A DNA stretch of 35,328 nt from an uncultured Balneolaceae bacterium. GTDB taxonomy: Bacteria; Bacteroidota; Rhodothermia; Balneolales; Balneolaceae. Positions 8,838-16,146 of this stretch are shown here, in pieces; the stretch's first letter is position 1; each line of letters begins with the position of its first letter. The notes below the pieces were generated by a model. That model had not been told where the DNA came from. It saw only the letters and a program-made list of their open reading frames with translations, and did no database searches. The stretch covers positions 1-35,328 of the forward strand of contig CALJMB010000313.1 in assembly GCA_937982515.1 (NCBI GenBank), written 5' to 3'. A program made the position numbers and the translations under genes.

Positions 8838-9497
8838 TTAACCCTGAAGTTTGAAAACGACGGGGAGACTATATTGTACTCGCACCGGCTGTCCTCGCTG
8901 GCGGCCGGGTTTAAATTCGGCCTGTTGTACACACCGCAGGGCTTCCTCATCCGCCCCGCCGCCTATGCCCCGCATTACCCGGGGTTCTTCTACCTTGCCC
9001 TGCTCATTGACGATGAACTGCACAATGACGCGGCCCTCGATGCCGGCCCGGCGGGCCATCTCGGGGTAGTTTACACAGCTCTGTAATTCCTTCATCCCGC
9101 CTATCAGTTCCGGCATCTGCTCTACCACAACGAAGAAGTCTTCTTCCTCTTCTTCTTTAGCGGCAGGTGGCTCTTCCGGCATTTCCAGTGGCTCATCTAG
9201 TGAGAGATCGGCATCGAGATTAATTTCCTCATCTTCAATAATCTCATCATCCGGTACTTCAACCGGCACCTGAGGCCTGGGAGGCGGTGGCGGCTTTTCG
9301 ACCTGCTTGGTCTGGATGATTTCTTCCATCTCTACCACTTCCTGCTCCTCCGTTAAGTCTGTTTCCGGCTCGCTGGTTTGAAATTCAATTTTTGTAGCAG
9401 CAATAAAAATTATCAATACAATGATAAGACCTAATTCCAGAAAAACAGTATAGTATTTGCGTAAATCCGCTTTAGACTTCTTTCTACTTGTACGCAT
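8838..9497 (-). CDS. tonB: Energy transducer TonB (copy 1)
   Basis: A 219-residue inner-membrane anchored periplasmic protein that couples the proton gradient, through ExbB/ExbD, to outer-membrane TonB-dependent receptors. It has a short basic N-terminus, one membrane helix (about 16-36), an acidic stretch and a proline block (KPPPPPRP). A second acidic linker (EEEEED) and the C-terminal TonB fold (about 130-219; YPEMARRAGIEG, VIVQFIVNEQGKV, FKPGRQRGQPVRVQYSLPVVF) complete it. It is one of two tandem paralogues, and their C-terminal domains share a 93-base identical block. No exbB or exbD is nearby. It has its own terminator and an independent upstream region. Confidence 0.93.
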   Translation of the reverse strand: MRTSRKKSKADLRKYYTVFLELGLIIVLIIFIAATKIEFQTSEPETDLTEEQEVVEMEEIIQTKQVEKPPPPPRPQVPVEVPDDEIIEDEEINLDADLSLDEPLEMPEEPPAAKEEEEEDFFVVVEQMPELIGGMKELQSCVNYPEMARRAGIEGRVIVQFIVNEQGKVEEPRVMRGIGGGADEEALRCVQQAEFKPGRQRGQPVRVQYSLPVVFKLQG

Positions 9498-9606
9498 AAC
9501 TCTTTACTTTATAATTAAAACACGTTTTATGCTAAGGTGAATAGCATAGCATAACCTCTTGACGCTAATTATAACGGTCTGTTTCCGGAAAATAGTTCCC
9601 GGTAAT

Positions 9607-9639
9607 AAAAAAGGTGTGATCTGTTAAAATCACACCTTT
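9607..9639 (-). terminator. Intrinsic terminator in the tonB-tonB gap (distal)
   Basis: A perfect 11-bp stem aaaggtgtgat/atcacaccttt (9610-9620, 9629-9639) is followed by TTTTTTATT on the minus strand. It is the second minus-strand terminator after the upstream tonB copy, about 110 bases beyond the first. Confidence 0.8.
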
Positions 9640-9716
9640 AGAATCTGATTTTGCAATCTGAACACAACGGTTAGCTGTGCTTATTATGCTTGAAAACAAA
9701 CGGTTGTGTCCATAAC

Positions 9717-9750
9717 AAAAAAAGGCGCGATAACAAGCTATCGCGCCTTT
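9717..9750 (-). terminator. Intrinsic terminator of the upstream tonB copy (proximal)
   Basis: A perfect 12-bp stem aaaggcgcgata/tatcgcgccttt (9721-9732, 9739-9750) with a 6-base loop is followed by seven T on the minus strand, 21 bases past the tonB stop. Confidence 0.92.
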
Positions 9751-9771
9751 AAGGTAAGAAGTAGTGAAATG

Positions 9772-10428
9772 CTAATTCTGCAGCTTAAAAATAACAGGCA
9801 AGCTATATTGTACCCGTACTGCCTGGCCACGTTGGCGGCCCGGTTTAAATGAAGCTTGTTGAACAGCCTTCAGAGCTTCTTCATCACATCCGCCGCCTAT
9901 GCCGCGAATAACCCGGGGTTCTTCTACCTTGCCCTGCTCATTGACGATGAACTGCACAATGACGCGGCCCTCGATGCCGGCCCGGCGGGCCATCTCGGGG
10001 TAGCGAATACTTTTTTGTAATTCTGCCAGGCCGCCTATCAGTTCCGGCATCTGTTCTACCACGATAAAGAAACTTTCCTCTTCTTCTTCGGGCGCGGCAG
10101 GCGGTGGAGGCATCTCCAGCGGCTGATCCAGATTCAGTTCGGCGTCGAGGTTGATGATGACATCTTCGATGATTTCATCGTTGGGCACCTGCACCGGTAC
10201 CGGCGGACGCGGCGGCGGTGGCGGCTTTTCGACCTGCTTGGTCTGGATGACTTCTTCCATCTCCACCACTTCCTGTTCGGTTGTCAGGTCTATCTTCTGC
10301 GGCTCAGAAGCGAAGTTTACTTTAGCTCCTACCAAAAAAACCAACAGAGTGATGATCAGGCCCAGCTCAAGGAAGATAGTGTAATACTGCCTCAAGTCTG
10401 CTTCCGGTTTCTTTCTTCTCATACTCAT
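9772..10428 (-). CDS. tonB: Energy transducer TonB (copy 2, upstream paralogue)
   Basis: A 218-residue TonB with the same plan as its neighbour: basic start, single membrane helix (about 16-36), proline block KPPPPPRPP, acidic linker, and C-terminal TonB domain with YPEMARRAGIEG and the terminal YSLPVIFKLQN. The proteins align end to end. The linkers and N-terminal regions have drifted, but the C-terminal core carries a 93-base stretch identical at DNA level to copy 1. A two-terminator gap separates the genes, so they are transcribed independently. The duplication may allow different receptor or ExbBD partnerships, but no receptor is present here to tell. Confidence 0.93.
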   Translation of the reverse strand: MSMRRKKPEADLRQYYTIFLELGLIITLLVFLVGAKVNFASEPQKIDLTTEQEVVEMEEVIQTKQVEKPPPPPRPPVPVQVPNDEIIEDVIINLDAELNLDQPLEMPPPPAAPEEEEESFFIVVEQMPELIGGLAELQKSIRYPEMARRAGIEGRVIVQFIVNEQGKVEEPRVIRGIGGGCDEEALKAVQQASFKPGRQRGQAVRVQYSLPVIFKLQN

Positions 10429-10676
10429 ATAAAATCGTATTTCTGATTCTGGTTATAGCTGTCTGAAAAGCCAGCCCCTATAAGATATTAATTTATAACA
10501 GCTGTGCAAATAAAATCGGGCTTTTGGAAAGGCAAACTTCTAATTCACGTTTTTACATTGGAATAAGTGTTTAGTTGGAAGAGAGTTAAGCCTGCTGTGA
10601 AATTTTGTTAAAATGGATGTCGGCCAGGCTATAACCGGGTATTCTGCAGTAAAAACAAAGGTAGAAGTGCTCTGAT

Positions 10677-11066
10677 CTACTGTTCAGGCAGCGATTTCTT
10701 TAAAGCCAGAACGGCTGCCAGGCAACCGAGGGCATCAAAAGCCAGATCAAGAAAATCGGCTTGACGCTGCACAGGAAGCATATATTGAAGAAATTCAACA
10801 GCCACACCGAAAGAAACTCCCAGCAAAAAAACAGGGAGCAAATGAACATGATTTCCCGTCATGAAGTATCGGTACAGGCCAAGAAGGTAGGTCCACGAGC
10901 CAAAAAGCAAAAAATGACCCAGTTTATCATAACTCCAAAGTCTGGATGAAGGCAGGCTGCTTCCGGGCAAAAGAGTAAGGAGGAGAGTGAGTATTGTTAA
11001 CAAAACAATTCCCACAGGCAGCAAGTAGCGGTGTTTTGACAAATAGTTTATAAAGAAAGTGATCAT
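10677..11066 (-). CDS. VanZ-like membrane protein
   Basis: A 129-residue protein with about four membrane helices. It matches the VanZ-like pattern: DKLGHFLLFGSWTYLL, then GVAVEFLQYMLPVQRQADFLDLAFDALGCLAA. The family is named after the teicoplanin-resistance accessory protein, but most members, including short ones like this, have unknown envelope roles. Its ATG overlaps the TGA of the upstream NAD(P)HX repair gene by 4 bases (ATGA), so it is translationally coupled to it. I see no functional link between the two beyond this. Confidence 0.87.
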   Translation of the reverse strand: MITFFINYLSKHRYLLPVGIVLLTILTLLLTLLPGSSLPSSRLWSYDKLGHFLLFGSWTYLLGLYRYFMTGNHVHLLPVFLLGVSFGVAVEFLQYMLPVQRQADFLDLAFDALGCLAAVLALKKSLPEQ

Positions 11067-12595
11067 ATTAAATCTTTTGGTTCAGCCACGTGATTTGGAT
11101 TGCCCCGTATCAGAAGGTCTATTCTTTTGTTTCCGTTTAACAGCCCCAATGCGCAGCTAGCAGCGGCATCGTTGCCAAGCAGCCAGTAGGCTGCAATTTT
11201 ACCAGCCAACACGTCCCCAAAGCCGGCACGTGCAAATTTACGCGTATCGTATCGTGTTAAATAGCATTTGCCTTGCCGGGTTCCTACGATCGACGGAAAT
11301 CCTTTTGAAAGCAGTGTTATATCATTCTTACGGGCATATTCCCTGGTGTGATGAAGGCGTGTCTCTCCGTCTGCGCCGGATTTTCCCGTCAGTGAAGAAA
11401 GTTCTCCCGGATGAGGGGTAAGTATCCATTCTGCCTCGCGGGGTTTGTTCCAGTCTCTGAGTTGCGCAAGGCACCAAAGTCCGTCGGCATCAATCAGCAT
11501 GTCGCCCCGGAAGCTGTTGGCGAGGCTTTCTACAAACTGAACGGTGTCTGTGTTCCTGCCAAGCCCCGGCCCGAGCAGAAGCTTGCCCGGTTTCTCCCGG
11601 ATGATGTGAAGGGCCTCTTCAGAATGCTCCGGTTTGAAAAAGAAATCTTCTCTGGTACCAACGGGCTTTTTTATGATTTGAGGAAGGCTATGTTCAAAGG
11701 TGCCCAGGATACCGCGGGGACAAATCAATACGACCGCCCCGAGGCCCTCTGCCCAGGCGCTCCGGGCAGCCAGTATCGCAGCCCCGGTGAGGCCCTCTGA
11801 GCCGGCTATCAGATAGAGTACGCCGGTTTCATATTTATGCCTGGCCGGCTGTCTTGGAGCCGGCTTCACCCAGCTATCATCCAACAGGTATGTGTGGCAC
11901 TCACTTTTGAGATAGTTGGGGAAAGGCAGTTCACAGAAAACAACCGATCCGGTGTGTGAAAAACCTTCGCTGAGATAAAATCCCAGTTTCTGCATGCCGA
12001 AGGTGATGGTTTCTGTAGCCTGAACAGCGGTGCCCAATACCTTGCCTGAGTCGGCATGGAGGCCGGTGGGAATGTCGACAGCATAAACAGGCAGTTTCGA
12101 CCGGTTGATCCACCCGGCGGCCGAGGCGTAATCGCTTCTGAGGTCTGAAGTCAGGCCGGTGCCCAGCATTCCGTCAATAATAAAATCAGCCGGGAGGTGT
12201 TGTGAAAAATCCGACCAGTTCTCAACAAGGGTTACGGGTGCGGCGCCGGGGTCGTTATCGCTTATTTTAAGCAACAGGCTAAGATTTTTGGCGGCGTCTC
12301 TTGACAGATTATCAGTACCGCTGATAAAGACAAGGGTCGCGGCTATTCCGTACTGCACGAGATAACGCGCTATAACCAGCGCATCGCCGGCGTTGTTGCC
12401 TTTCCCACAAAAATACAGTCCGCGGGCGCCGGCTTCAATAGTATTAAGCAGATGTTTGGCTGCAGAAGATCCTGCTACCTCCATCAGCGTATATCCATCG
12501 ATTCCAAACTTTTGGATGGTATCGGTGTCTATCCGGCGGCTTTGCGCAGCTGTTGATAAATAAAAAGGGTGTGGCGCTGTTAAAGTATTCATCAT
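11063..12595 (-). CDS. nnr: Bifunctional NAD(P)HX epimerase / ADP-dependent dehydratase
   Basis: A 510-residue two-domain repair enzyme for hydrated NADH/NADPH. The N-terminal YjeF_N-type epimerase domain (about 15-220) has MEVAGSSAA and a dinucleotide-binding CGKGNNAGDALVIAR. The C-terminal YjeF_C/ribokinase-fold dehydratase has GSEGLTGAAILAA, LLGPGLGRN, DADGLWCLA, LTPHPGELSSL and the catalytic GFGDVLAG. The order and length fit YjeF/Nnr. Some motif residues differ from consensus: GNNAGDA instead of GNNGGDG, and AGFGDVLAG instead of AGSGDVLAG. I chose the ATG pair at 12592-12595 because the family N-terminus starts there. An upstream in-frame extension of 44 residues has no family character. 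The 3' end overlaps the VanZ-like gene. Confidence 0.9.
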   Translation of the reverse strand: MMNTLTAPHPFYLSTAAQSRRIDTDTIQKFGIDGYTLMEVAGSSAAKHLLNTIEAGARGLYFCGKGNNAGDALVIARYLVQYGIAATLVFISGTDNLSRDAAKNLSLLLKISDNDPGAAPVTLVENWSDFSQHLPADFIIDGMLGTGLTSDLRSDYASAAGWINRSKLPVYAVDIPTGLHADSGKVLGTAVQATETITFGMQKLGFYLSEGFSHTGSVVFCELPFPNYLKSECHTYLLDDSWVKPAPRQPARHKYETGVLYLIAGSEGLTGAAILAARSAWAEGLGAVVLICPRGILGTFEHSLPQIIKKPVGTREDFFFKPEHSEEALHIIREKPGKLLLGPGLGRNTDTVQFVESLANSFRGDMLIDADGLWCLAQLRDWNKPREAEWILTPHPGELSSLTGKSGADGETRLHHTREYARKNDITLLSKGFPSIVGTRQGKCYLTRYDTRKFARAGFGDVLAGKIAAYWLLGNDAAASCALGLLNGNKRIDLLIRGNPNHVAEPKDLI

Positions 12596-12924
12596 ACTTA
12601 TATGCCCGGTGTGATGCTGATTCTTGCCTGTATAAAGACGATTCCGGCCGGAACTCCTCTCTTGGTTCAGAGAAGATATAAAGACGCAATTGATACCTTG
12701 GCCGGTTACCAGGGGTAAAAGTACCAAAAGGATGCTTAAGGAACCAGTGGGTCAGGGGATTAGGAACGGTAGCCTGATTTGGATTTATAGGACATAGGAT
12801 ATAGGGTATAAGAAAGGAAACCCCTATACCCTATATCTTAGGCCTCCAGGTAGCACTAACTGGATTTTCAGTGTTTTCGTGTTTGGGTGGCCCCGCCTTA
12901 TCACTATATCTATGGCAATAGGTT
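12596..12924. other. Intergenic region with palindromic element
   Basis: It lies between proS and the NAD(P)HX repair gene, both reverse. It contains the palindrome listed at 12796-12839. A segment to its right (about 12868-12893) with gtgttttcgtg resembles an arm of the larger palindrome at 21380-21616. No gene is seen. Confidence 0.6.
12796..12839. repeat. Palindromic repeat with tatagggtata core (copy A)
   Basis: Two 15-base arms match in 14 positions (12796-12810 and 12825-12839) around a 14-base loop. The core tatagggtata recurs in the element at 21473-21532. No U-tract follows on either strand, so it is not a standard terminator. Confidence 0.75.
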
Positions 12925-14391
12925 TTAATACGCCCGCGCAAATAAAACCCGGCGGGGGGAAGGTTTCCCTGTTACCATACACTTGCCTTCTTCTCCGGCT
13001 TCCAGCGGTATACACCGGATAGTGGCTTTGGTTTCTTCTTTGATTTTTTCTTCAGTCTCGGGAGATTCGTCCCAGTGAGCATAGATAAATCCGCCTTTGT
13101 TATCGAGCGTCTCTTTGAAGTCTTCATACGTGTCAACCGTATGGGTGTTATCCCGGATGCGTTGCCTGGCCGATTCGTATAAATCGTTCTGAATGGTTTC
13201 TAAAAGCTCTTCAATACGCTTGCCGATATTGTTGCGTTCCACAATCTGCTTATCCAGGGTATCCCTGCGGGCAAGCTCCAGATTATTGTTTTCCAAATCA
13301 CGGGGGCCGGCTACAATCCGAACCGGTATGCCGGCTGCTTCATGTTCATTAAACTTCCAGCCGGGGTTGTAGTTCTCCCGGTCGTCCAGTTTTACGCTGA
13401 TATCGAGTCCCCGCAGTTCCTGTACAATGGAATCACAGTAAGTGAGTACGTTTGCTTTTTGTTCATCGTTTTTCCAGATCGGAACAATCACTACCTGGGT
13501 TGGAGCCAGCTTTGGAGGAAGCACCAGGCCGTTATCGTCTGAGTGCGTCATGATGAGTCCGCCGATAAGCCGCGTTGAGACACCCCAGCTCGTAGCCCAT
13601 ACGTAATCATGCTCACCCTCTTTGCTCTGGAATTTTACATCAAAGGCTTTGGCGAAGTTTTGTCCCAAAAAGTGAGAGGTGCCCGCCTGCAGTGCTTTGT
13701 TATCCTGGAGCAGGGTTTCAATACAGTAGGTATCTACCGCTCCCGCAAAACGCTCGGAAGCCGATTTTACCCCCGTTACAACGGGCATGGCCATATACTC
13801 TTCGGCAAATGTACGATACACTTCCAGCATGCGCCGCGCCTCTTCCACAGCCTCTTCTTTTGTGGCGTGGGCGGTGTGGCCTTCCTGCCATAAAAACTCC
13901 ATGGTTCTGAGGAACAGGCGGGTACGCATTTCCCAGCGCACAACGTTAGCCCATTGATTGATAAGGATGGGCAGGTCGCGGTACGATTGAATCCAGTCCC
14001 GGTACGAATCCCAGATAATGGTTTCGGAAGTGGGGCGCACAATCAACTCCTCTTCCAGTTTGGAGTCCGGGTCTACTTCTACGCCGCCATCCACACTTTG
14101 CAGCCGGCTGTGGGTAACTACCGCGCACTCTTTGGCAAAACCCTCCACATGCTGAGCCTCTTTAGAAAGAAACGACTTAGGGATGAAGAGCGGAAAATAG
14201 GCATTCTCATGGCCGGTATCCTTGAACATCCGGTCCAGGCCGGCTTTCATATGCTCCCAGATAGCATACCCGTTCGGGCGGATGACCATAGAGCCCCGAA
14301 CAGGGGAGTGATCGGCCAGTTTAGCCTCCCGGATAACATCCTGATACCATTGTGAATAATCTTCAGATCGATTGGTGATTTTCTTTGCCAT
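12925..14391 (-). CDS. proS: Prolyl-tRNA synthetase, archaeal/eukaryotic type
   Basis: A 488-residue class-II aminoacyl-tRNA synthetase that charges tRNA-Pro. The short form without the bacterial editing insertion is clear: start ITNRSEDYSQWYQDVI, SPVRGSMVIRPNGYAIWE, RPTSETIIWDSYRDWIQSY, motif 2 RWEMRTRLFLRTMEFLWQEG, then an anticodon-binding domain (VVIVPI). A C-terminal zinc-type domain with two visible cysteines (IRCIP, GKCMVTGKPS) ends in the invariant-type tyrosine (RVLFARAY). This type is used by several bacterial lineages including Bacteroidota. No frameshift is seen. It is transcribed alone and in reverse. Confidence 0.96.
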   Translation of the reverse strand: MAKKITNRSEDYSQWYQDVIREAKLADHSPVRGSMVIRPNGYAIWEHMKAGLDRMFKDTGHENAYFPLFIPKSFLSKEAQHVEGFAKECAVVTHSRLQSVDGGVEVDPDSKLEEELIVRPTSETIIWDSYRDWIQSYRDLPILINQWANVVRWEMRTRLFLRTMEFLWQEGHTAHATKEEAVEEARRMLEVYRTFAEEYMAMPVVTGVKSASERFAGAVDTYCIETLLQDNKALQAGTSHFLGQNFAKAFDVKFQSKEGEHDYVWATSWGVSTRLIGGLIMTHSDDNGLVLPPKLAPTQVVIVPIWKNDEQKANVLTYCDSIVQELRGLDISVKLDDRENYNPGWKFNEHEAAGIPVRIVAGPRDLENNNLELARRDTLDKQIVERNNIGKRIEELLETIQNDLYESARQRIRDNTHTVDTYEDFKETLDNKGGFIYAHWDESPETEEKIKEETKATIRCIPLEAGEEGKCMVTGKPSPRRVLFARAY

Positions 14392-14490
14392 GAGCTCGTG
14401 TAATTCTGCCTGTTAGTACAGTTTTAAGTTGATAGAATATAGACGCTAAAAATAAGGTGAAATCGCCGACCCTCAAAAAGAAGTTTCAGC

Positions 14491-14749
14491 CTGCCACAAC
14501 CCGGCCAGATCCGTCCATGTGTTCCCGGCCTGCTCCATGCTTTTGCCCTGGGGCAGCTCCGGTCCGGCTCGGTGTAACTGCACGGTAGTTGGTACAGGGG
14601 GCTCGCGGAGTGTTTTCCCCTCAGTTGCGCAAACGGTTGCACCAAAACAGGGGATAAGCAGGGACCAAGTACCTACCAAGTCCTGTGCAAATACTGTGCA
14701 ACTTTTGCGGGTTGCAGGAGCTGGTAAGGACCTGGCCGGGCTGTGGCAG
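14491..14749. repeat. GC-rich element with 22-base terminal inverted repeats
   Basis: The ends 14491-14512 and 14728-14749 are inverted repeats matching at 20 of 22 positions (ctgccaca..cccggccag core). The interior is GC-rich, with minor repeats such as accaagt twice near 14664-14680. No transposase and no clear target-site duplication are seen. It may be a MITE-like remnant or a structured RNA; the class is unknown. Confidence 0.55.
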
Positions 14750-14996
14750 TAAACAGTGATCAAGAATCAGCTATGATAGGACGGAAGAAGCCAGTTGGCA
14801 GTTAACGGGTGATGAGCTGTTATCAGGGAGGATGGTACTCTTACCTTGATAATACAGTATCTGTTGCCGGCCGGCATCGGTTTTGGGAGGCAGGCTTATG
14901 TGGAGGCTAATTGCCCGAAGCGCCGCAATGAGACGTGATCTACCCGTTCGTATGGCAAATGGCACACATTGTTGAATGATCGCTGAATTCCGGAGT

Positions 14997-15065
14997 TAGA
15001 AGGCCGGCCGGATATATTCTGAATTCAGACTCCTGAATTCAGAATTCCAGGTTTTCGGCCTTCTA
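14997..15065. repeat. Nested perfect hairpin
   Basis: The outer arms tagaaggccg/cggccttcta (10 bp) enclose an inner 13-bp perfect stem (attctgaattcag with its complement) on a 4-base loop. No T-run follows on either strand, so it is not a usual terminator. Confidence 0.75.
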
Positions 15066-15106
15066 AAAAAAAGCAAAACCGGGTTCATGTTTTATAATAA
15101 AAATCG

Positions 15107-15114
15107 TATATTTG
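15107..15114 (+). promoter_or_regulatory. Bacteroidota-type -7 box for tRNA-Met
   Basis: TATATTTG matches the TAnnTTTG -7 consensus of Bacteroidota sigma-70 promoters exactly and ends 17 bases before the mature tRNA 5' end. A weak -33 candidate (gttc, 15083-15086) lies about 20 bases upstream. Confidence 0.5.
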
Positions 15115-15131
15115 CCGTCATTCAGGTTCAG

Positions 15132-15205
15132 GGCGTGGTAGCTCAGTTGGTAAGAGCGTCGGATTCATAACCCGGAGGTCGGCGGTTCGATTCCGCCCCA
15201 CGCTA
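15132..15205 (+). tRNA. tRNA-Met (anticodon CAU), probably elongator
   Basis: The cloverleaf is complete: acceptor GGCGTGG/CCACGCT (first pair G-U), D arm GCTC/GAGC, anticodon loop TTCATAA (CAT at 15166-15168), and T arm GGCGG/CCGCC. The anticodon stem lacks the three G-C pairs of initiator tRNA, and position 1-72 is paired, so it is not initiator. A tRNA-Ile with modified CAU is the alternative. The CCA is not encoded; CAA follows the discriminator A. Confidence 0.93.
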
Positions 15206-15876
15206 CAATCCTTCCTTTTTTTATATTACATAACTCCTATTAGTGTCCCGAACGTACGCTAATCTGTAAGCTCCCGAAAGCGCCGGATTTCATCCGGTAA
15301 AGCCCTCCGCCCGGAATAGAAGCTAAACAACACATCTCTTGCCGGAATAGCCGTATCAGAAAATCAAAATGAAACTATGTTGCGTTTTTGGTGTTAATAC
15401 ATAACGTGAGTCTGAGATAGGAATGTTACTAGGGCGTGTGGGCCTTCAGCCTGTGCCTGTGGATGTGCGGGTGATCCGCAGAGCGCATGGGGCAAAGGGC
15501 ATAGCGTCTCCGGATTAACGCTGTGCGCCATACTCTATGCGCTTGGCCCGTAACGCGGAGATGCACCTCATCAGCCCAAAGACACGCCGCACGTTGAATG
15601 GCCACACGCCCCAAGAGCCTTGAGCCTCTCCCTTTACGGAGAGATTCCCGACAACAAGGTTGTTGGGTTGAGGGATGCCGAGACGCGATGAGCCGCATCT
15701 GTACAGGTGCAAAGCCTGCCAGCGGGAATACCCCTCGCATGGGGCAGGTAACAGCCGGCCCAATGGGCTTCCACTTGCAGGCGGAGAGAGTTATGCGGCA
15801 CTTCATCACTTAACTTGCACTCACATTAAATAGTAAACTATCATTACTTTGAGGAACAAATATCAGAGGTAATTAT
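15206..15876. other. Non-coding region between tRNA-Met and the P-type ATPase cluster
   Basis: 671 bases. The first about 220 are unremarkable; the rest is mostly the multi-hairpin element at 15432-15800. An AGAGG ribosome binding site at 15863-15867 serves the first DUF5132 gene. Open frames across the element on the minus strand look like chance translations, rich in C, R, H and P. Confidence 0.6.
15432..15800. repeat. GC-rich multi-hairpin element, possible dispersed repeat or structured RNA
   Basis: Inverted arms gggcgtgtgg (from 15432) and ccacacgccc (to 15611) bracket the left half. The right half holds successive hairpins: ctctcc/ggagag near 15625-15645, cccgacaac/gttgttggg near 15647-15667, a near-palindrome gcatctgtacaggtgc near 15695-15710, and cccc/gggg near 15731-15744. 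Its base composition differs from the AT-richer flanks. It is not tmRNA, RNase P RNA or 6S RNA as far as I can see. Confidence 0.5.
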
Positions 15877-16137
15877 ATGTCGTTTATAGAGAAAATAGGC
15901 GAATCGATCGGAGGGGTTGCATTTGGAATAGGCGCGGTATTCGCGGCTCCTCTTCTTGCTAAGATGGCAAGGCCGGCAGCGAAGGAACTAATAAAAGGAG
16001 GGTTGTACCTGACCGAGAAGACAAAGGAGTATATAGCGGAATCGAGCGAAGAGCTTGCCGATTTAGTTGCAGAAGCACAGGCTGAAATGGAGGAAGGCTC
16101 AAAACAGGCATCCGATAAAGAGTCTTCTCAATCTTAG
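15877..16137 (+). CDS. DUF5132-like small membrane protein
   Basis: An 86-residue protein. A glycine/alanine-rich hydrophobic helix (about 11-30, GGVAFGIGAVFAAPLLAKMA) is followed by RPAAKELIKGGLYL. An acidic amphipathic helix rich in E, A and Q follows, with EAQAEM near its end. I assign it to the DUF5132 type, small membrane proteins of unknown role that co-occur with HMA-domain proteins and P-type ATPases. The RPxxKxxIKGGLxL motif and the EAQxEM ending recur in the protein at 19491, so the cluster has two members. An AGAGG site sits nine bases before the ATG. The next gene starts nine bases after the stop, giving a clear operon. Confidence 0.75.
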   Translation: MSFIEKIGESIGGVAFGIGAVFAAPLLAKMARPAAKELIKGGLYLTEKTKEYIAESSEELADLVAEAQAEMEEGSKQASDKESSQS

Positions 16138-16146
16138 CAGGCAGTC

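Larger units (their letters stand above)
14392..15131. other. Non-coding region before tRNA-Met
   Basis: 740 bases without a convincing gene. It carries a GC-rich inverted-repeat element (14491-14749), a nested hairpin (14997-15065) and the tRNA-Met promoter. The stretch 14750-14996 has no feature I recognise. Open frames here exist on both strands and read like translations of a palindrome (both give DLAGLWQ), which argues against coding. Confidence 0.6.

Noticed and set aside
12596..12727. N-terminal extension of the NAD(P)HX repair gene
   Set aside because: 44 extra residues have no family character, and an ATG pair lies exactly at the family N-terminus.
14491..14749. Insertion sequence
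   Set aside because: No transposase frame and no clear target-site duplication; kept only as an inverted-repeat element.
14473..14763. Overlapping open frames on both strands in the inverted-repeat element
   Set aside because: Both give the same DLAGLWQ at the ends because the DNA is palindromic; no gene-like start or homology pattern.
15432..15800. tmRNA, RNase P RNA or 6S RNA
   Set aside because: Their conserved core motifs, such as a tRNA-like end or the RNase P core, are not visible.
15429..15809. 126-codon reverse open frame across the GC-rich hairpin element
   Set aside because: Rich in R, C, H and P with no fold-like pattern, and it follows the hairpins; best explained as non-coding repeat.
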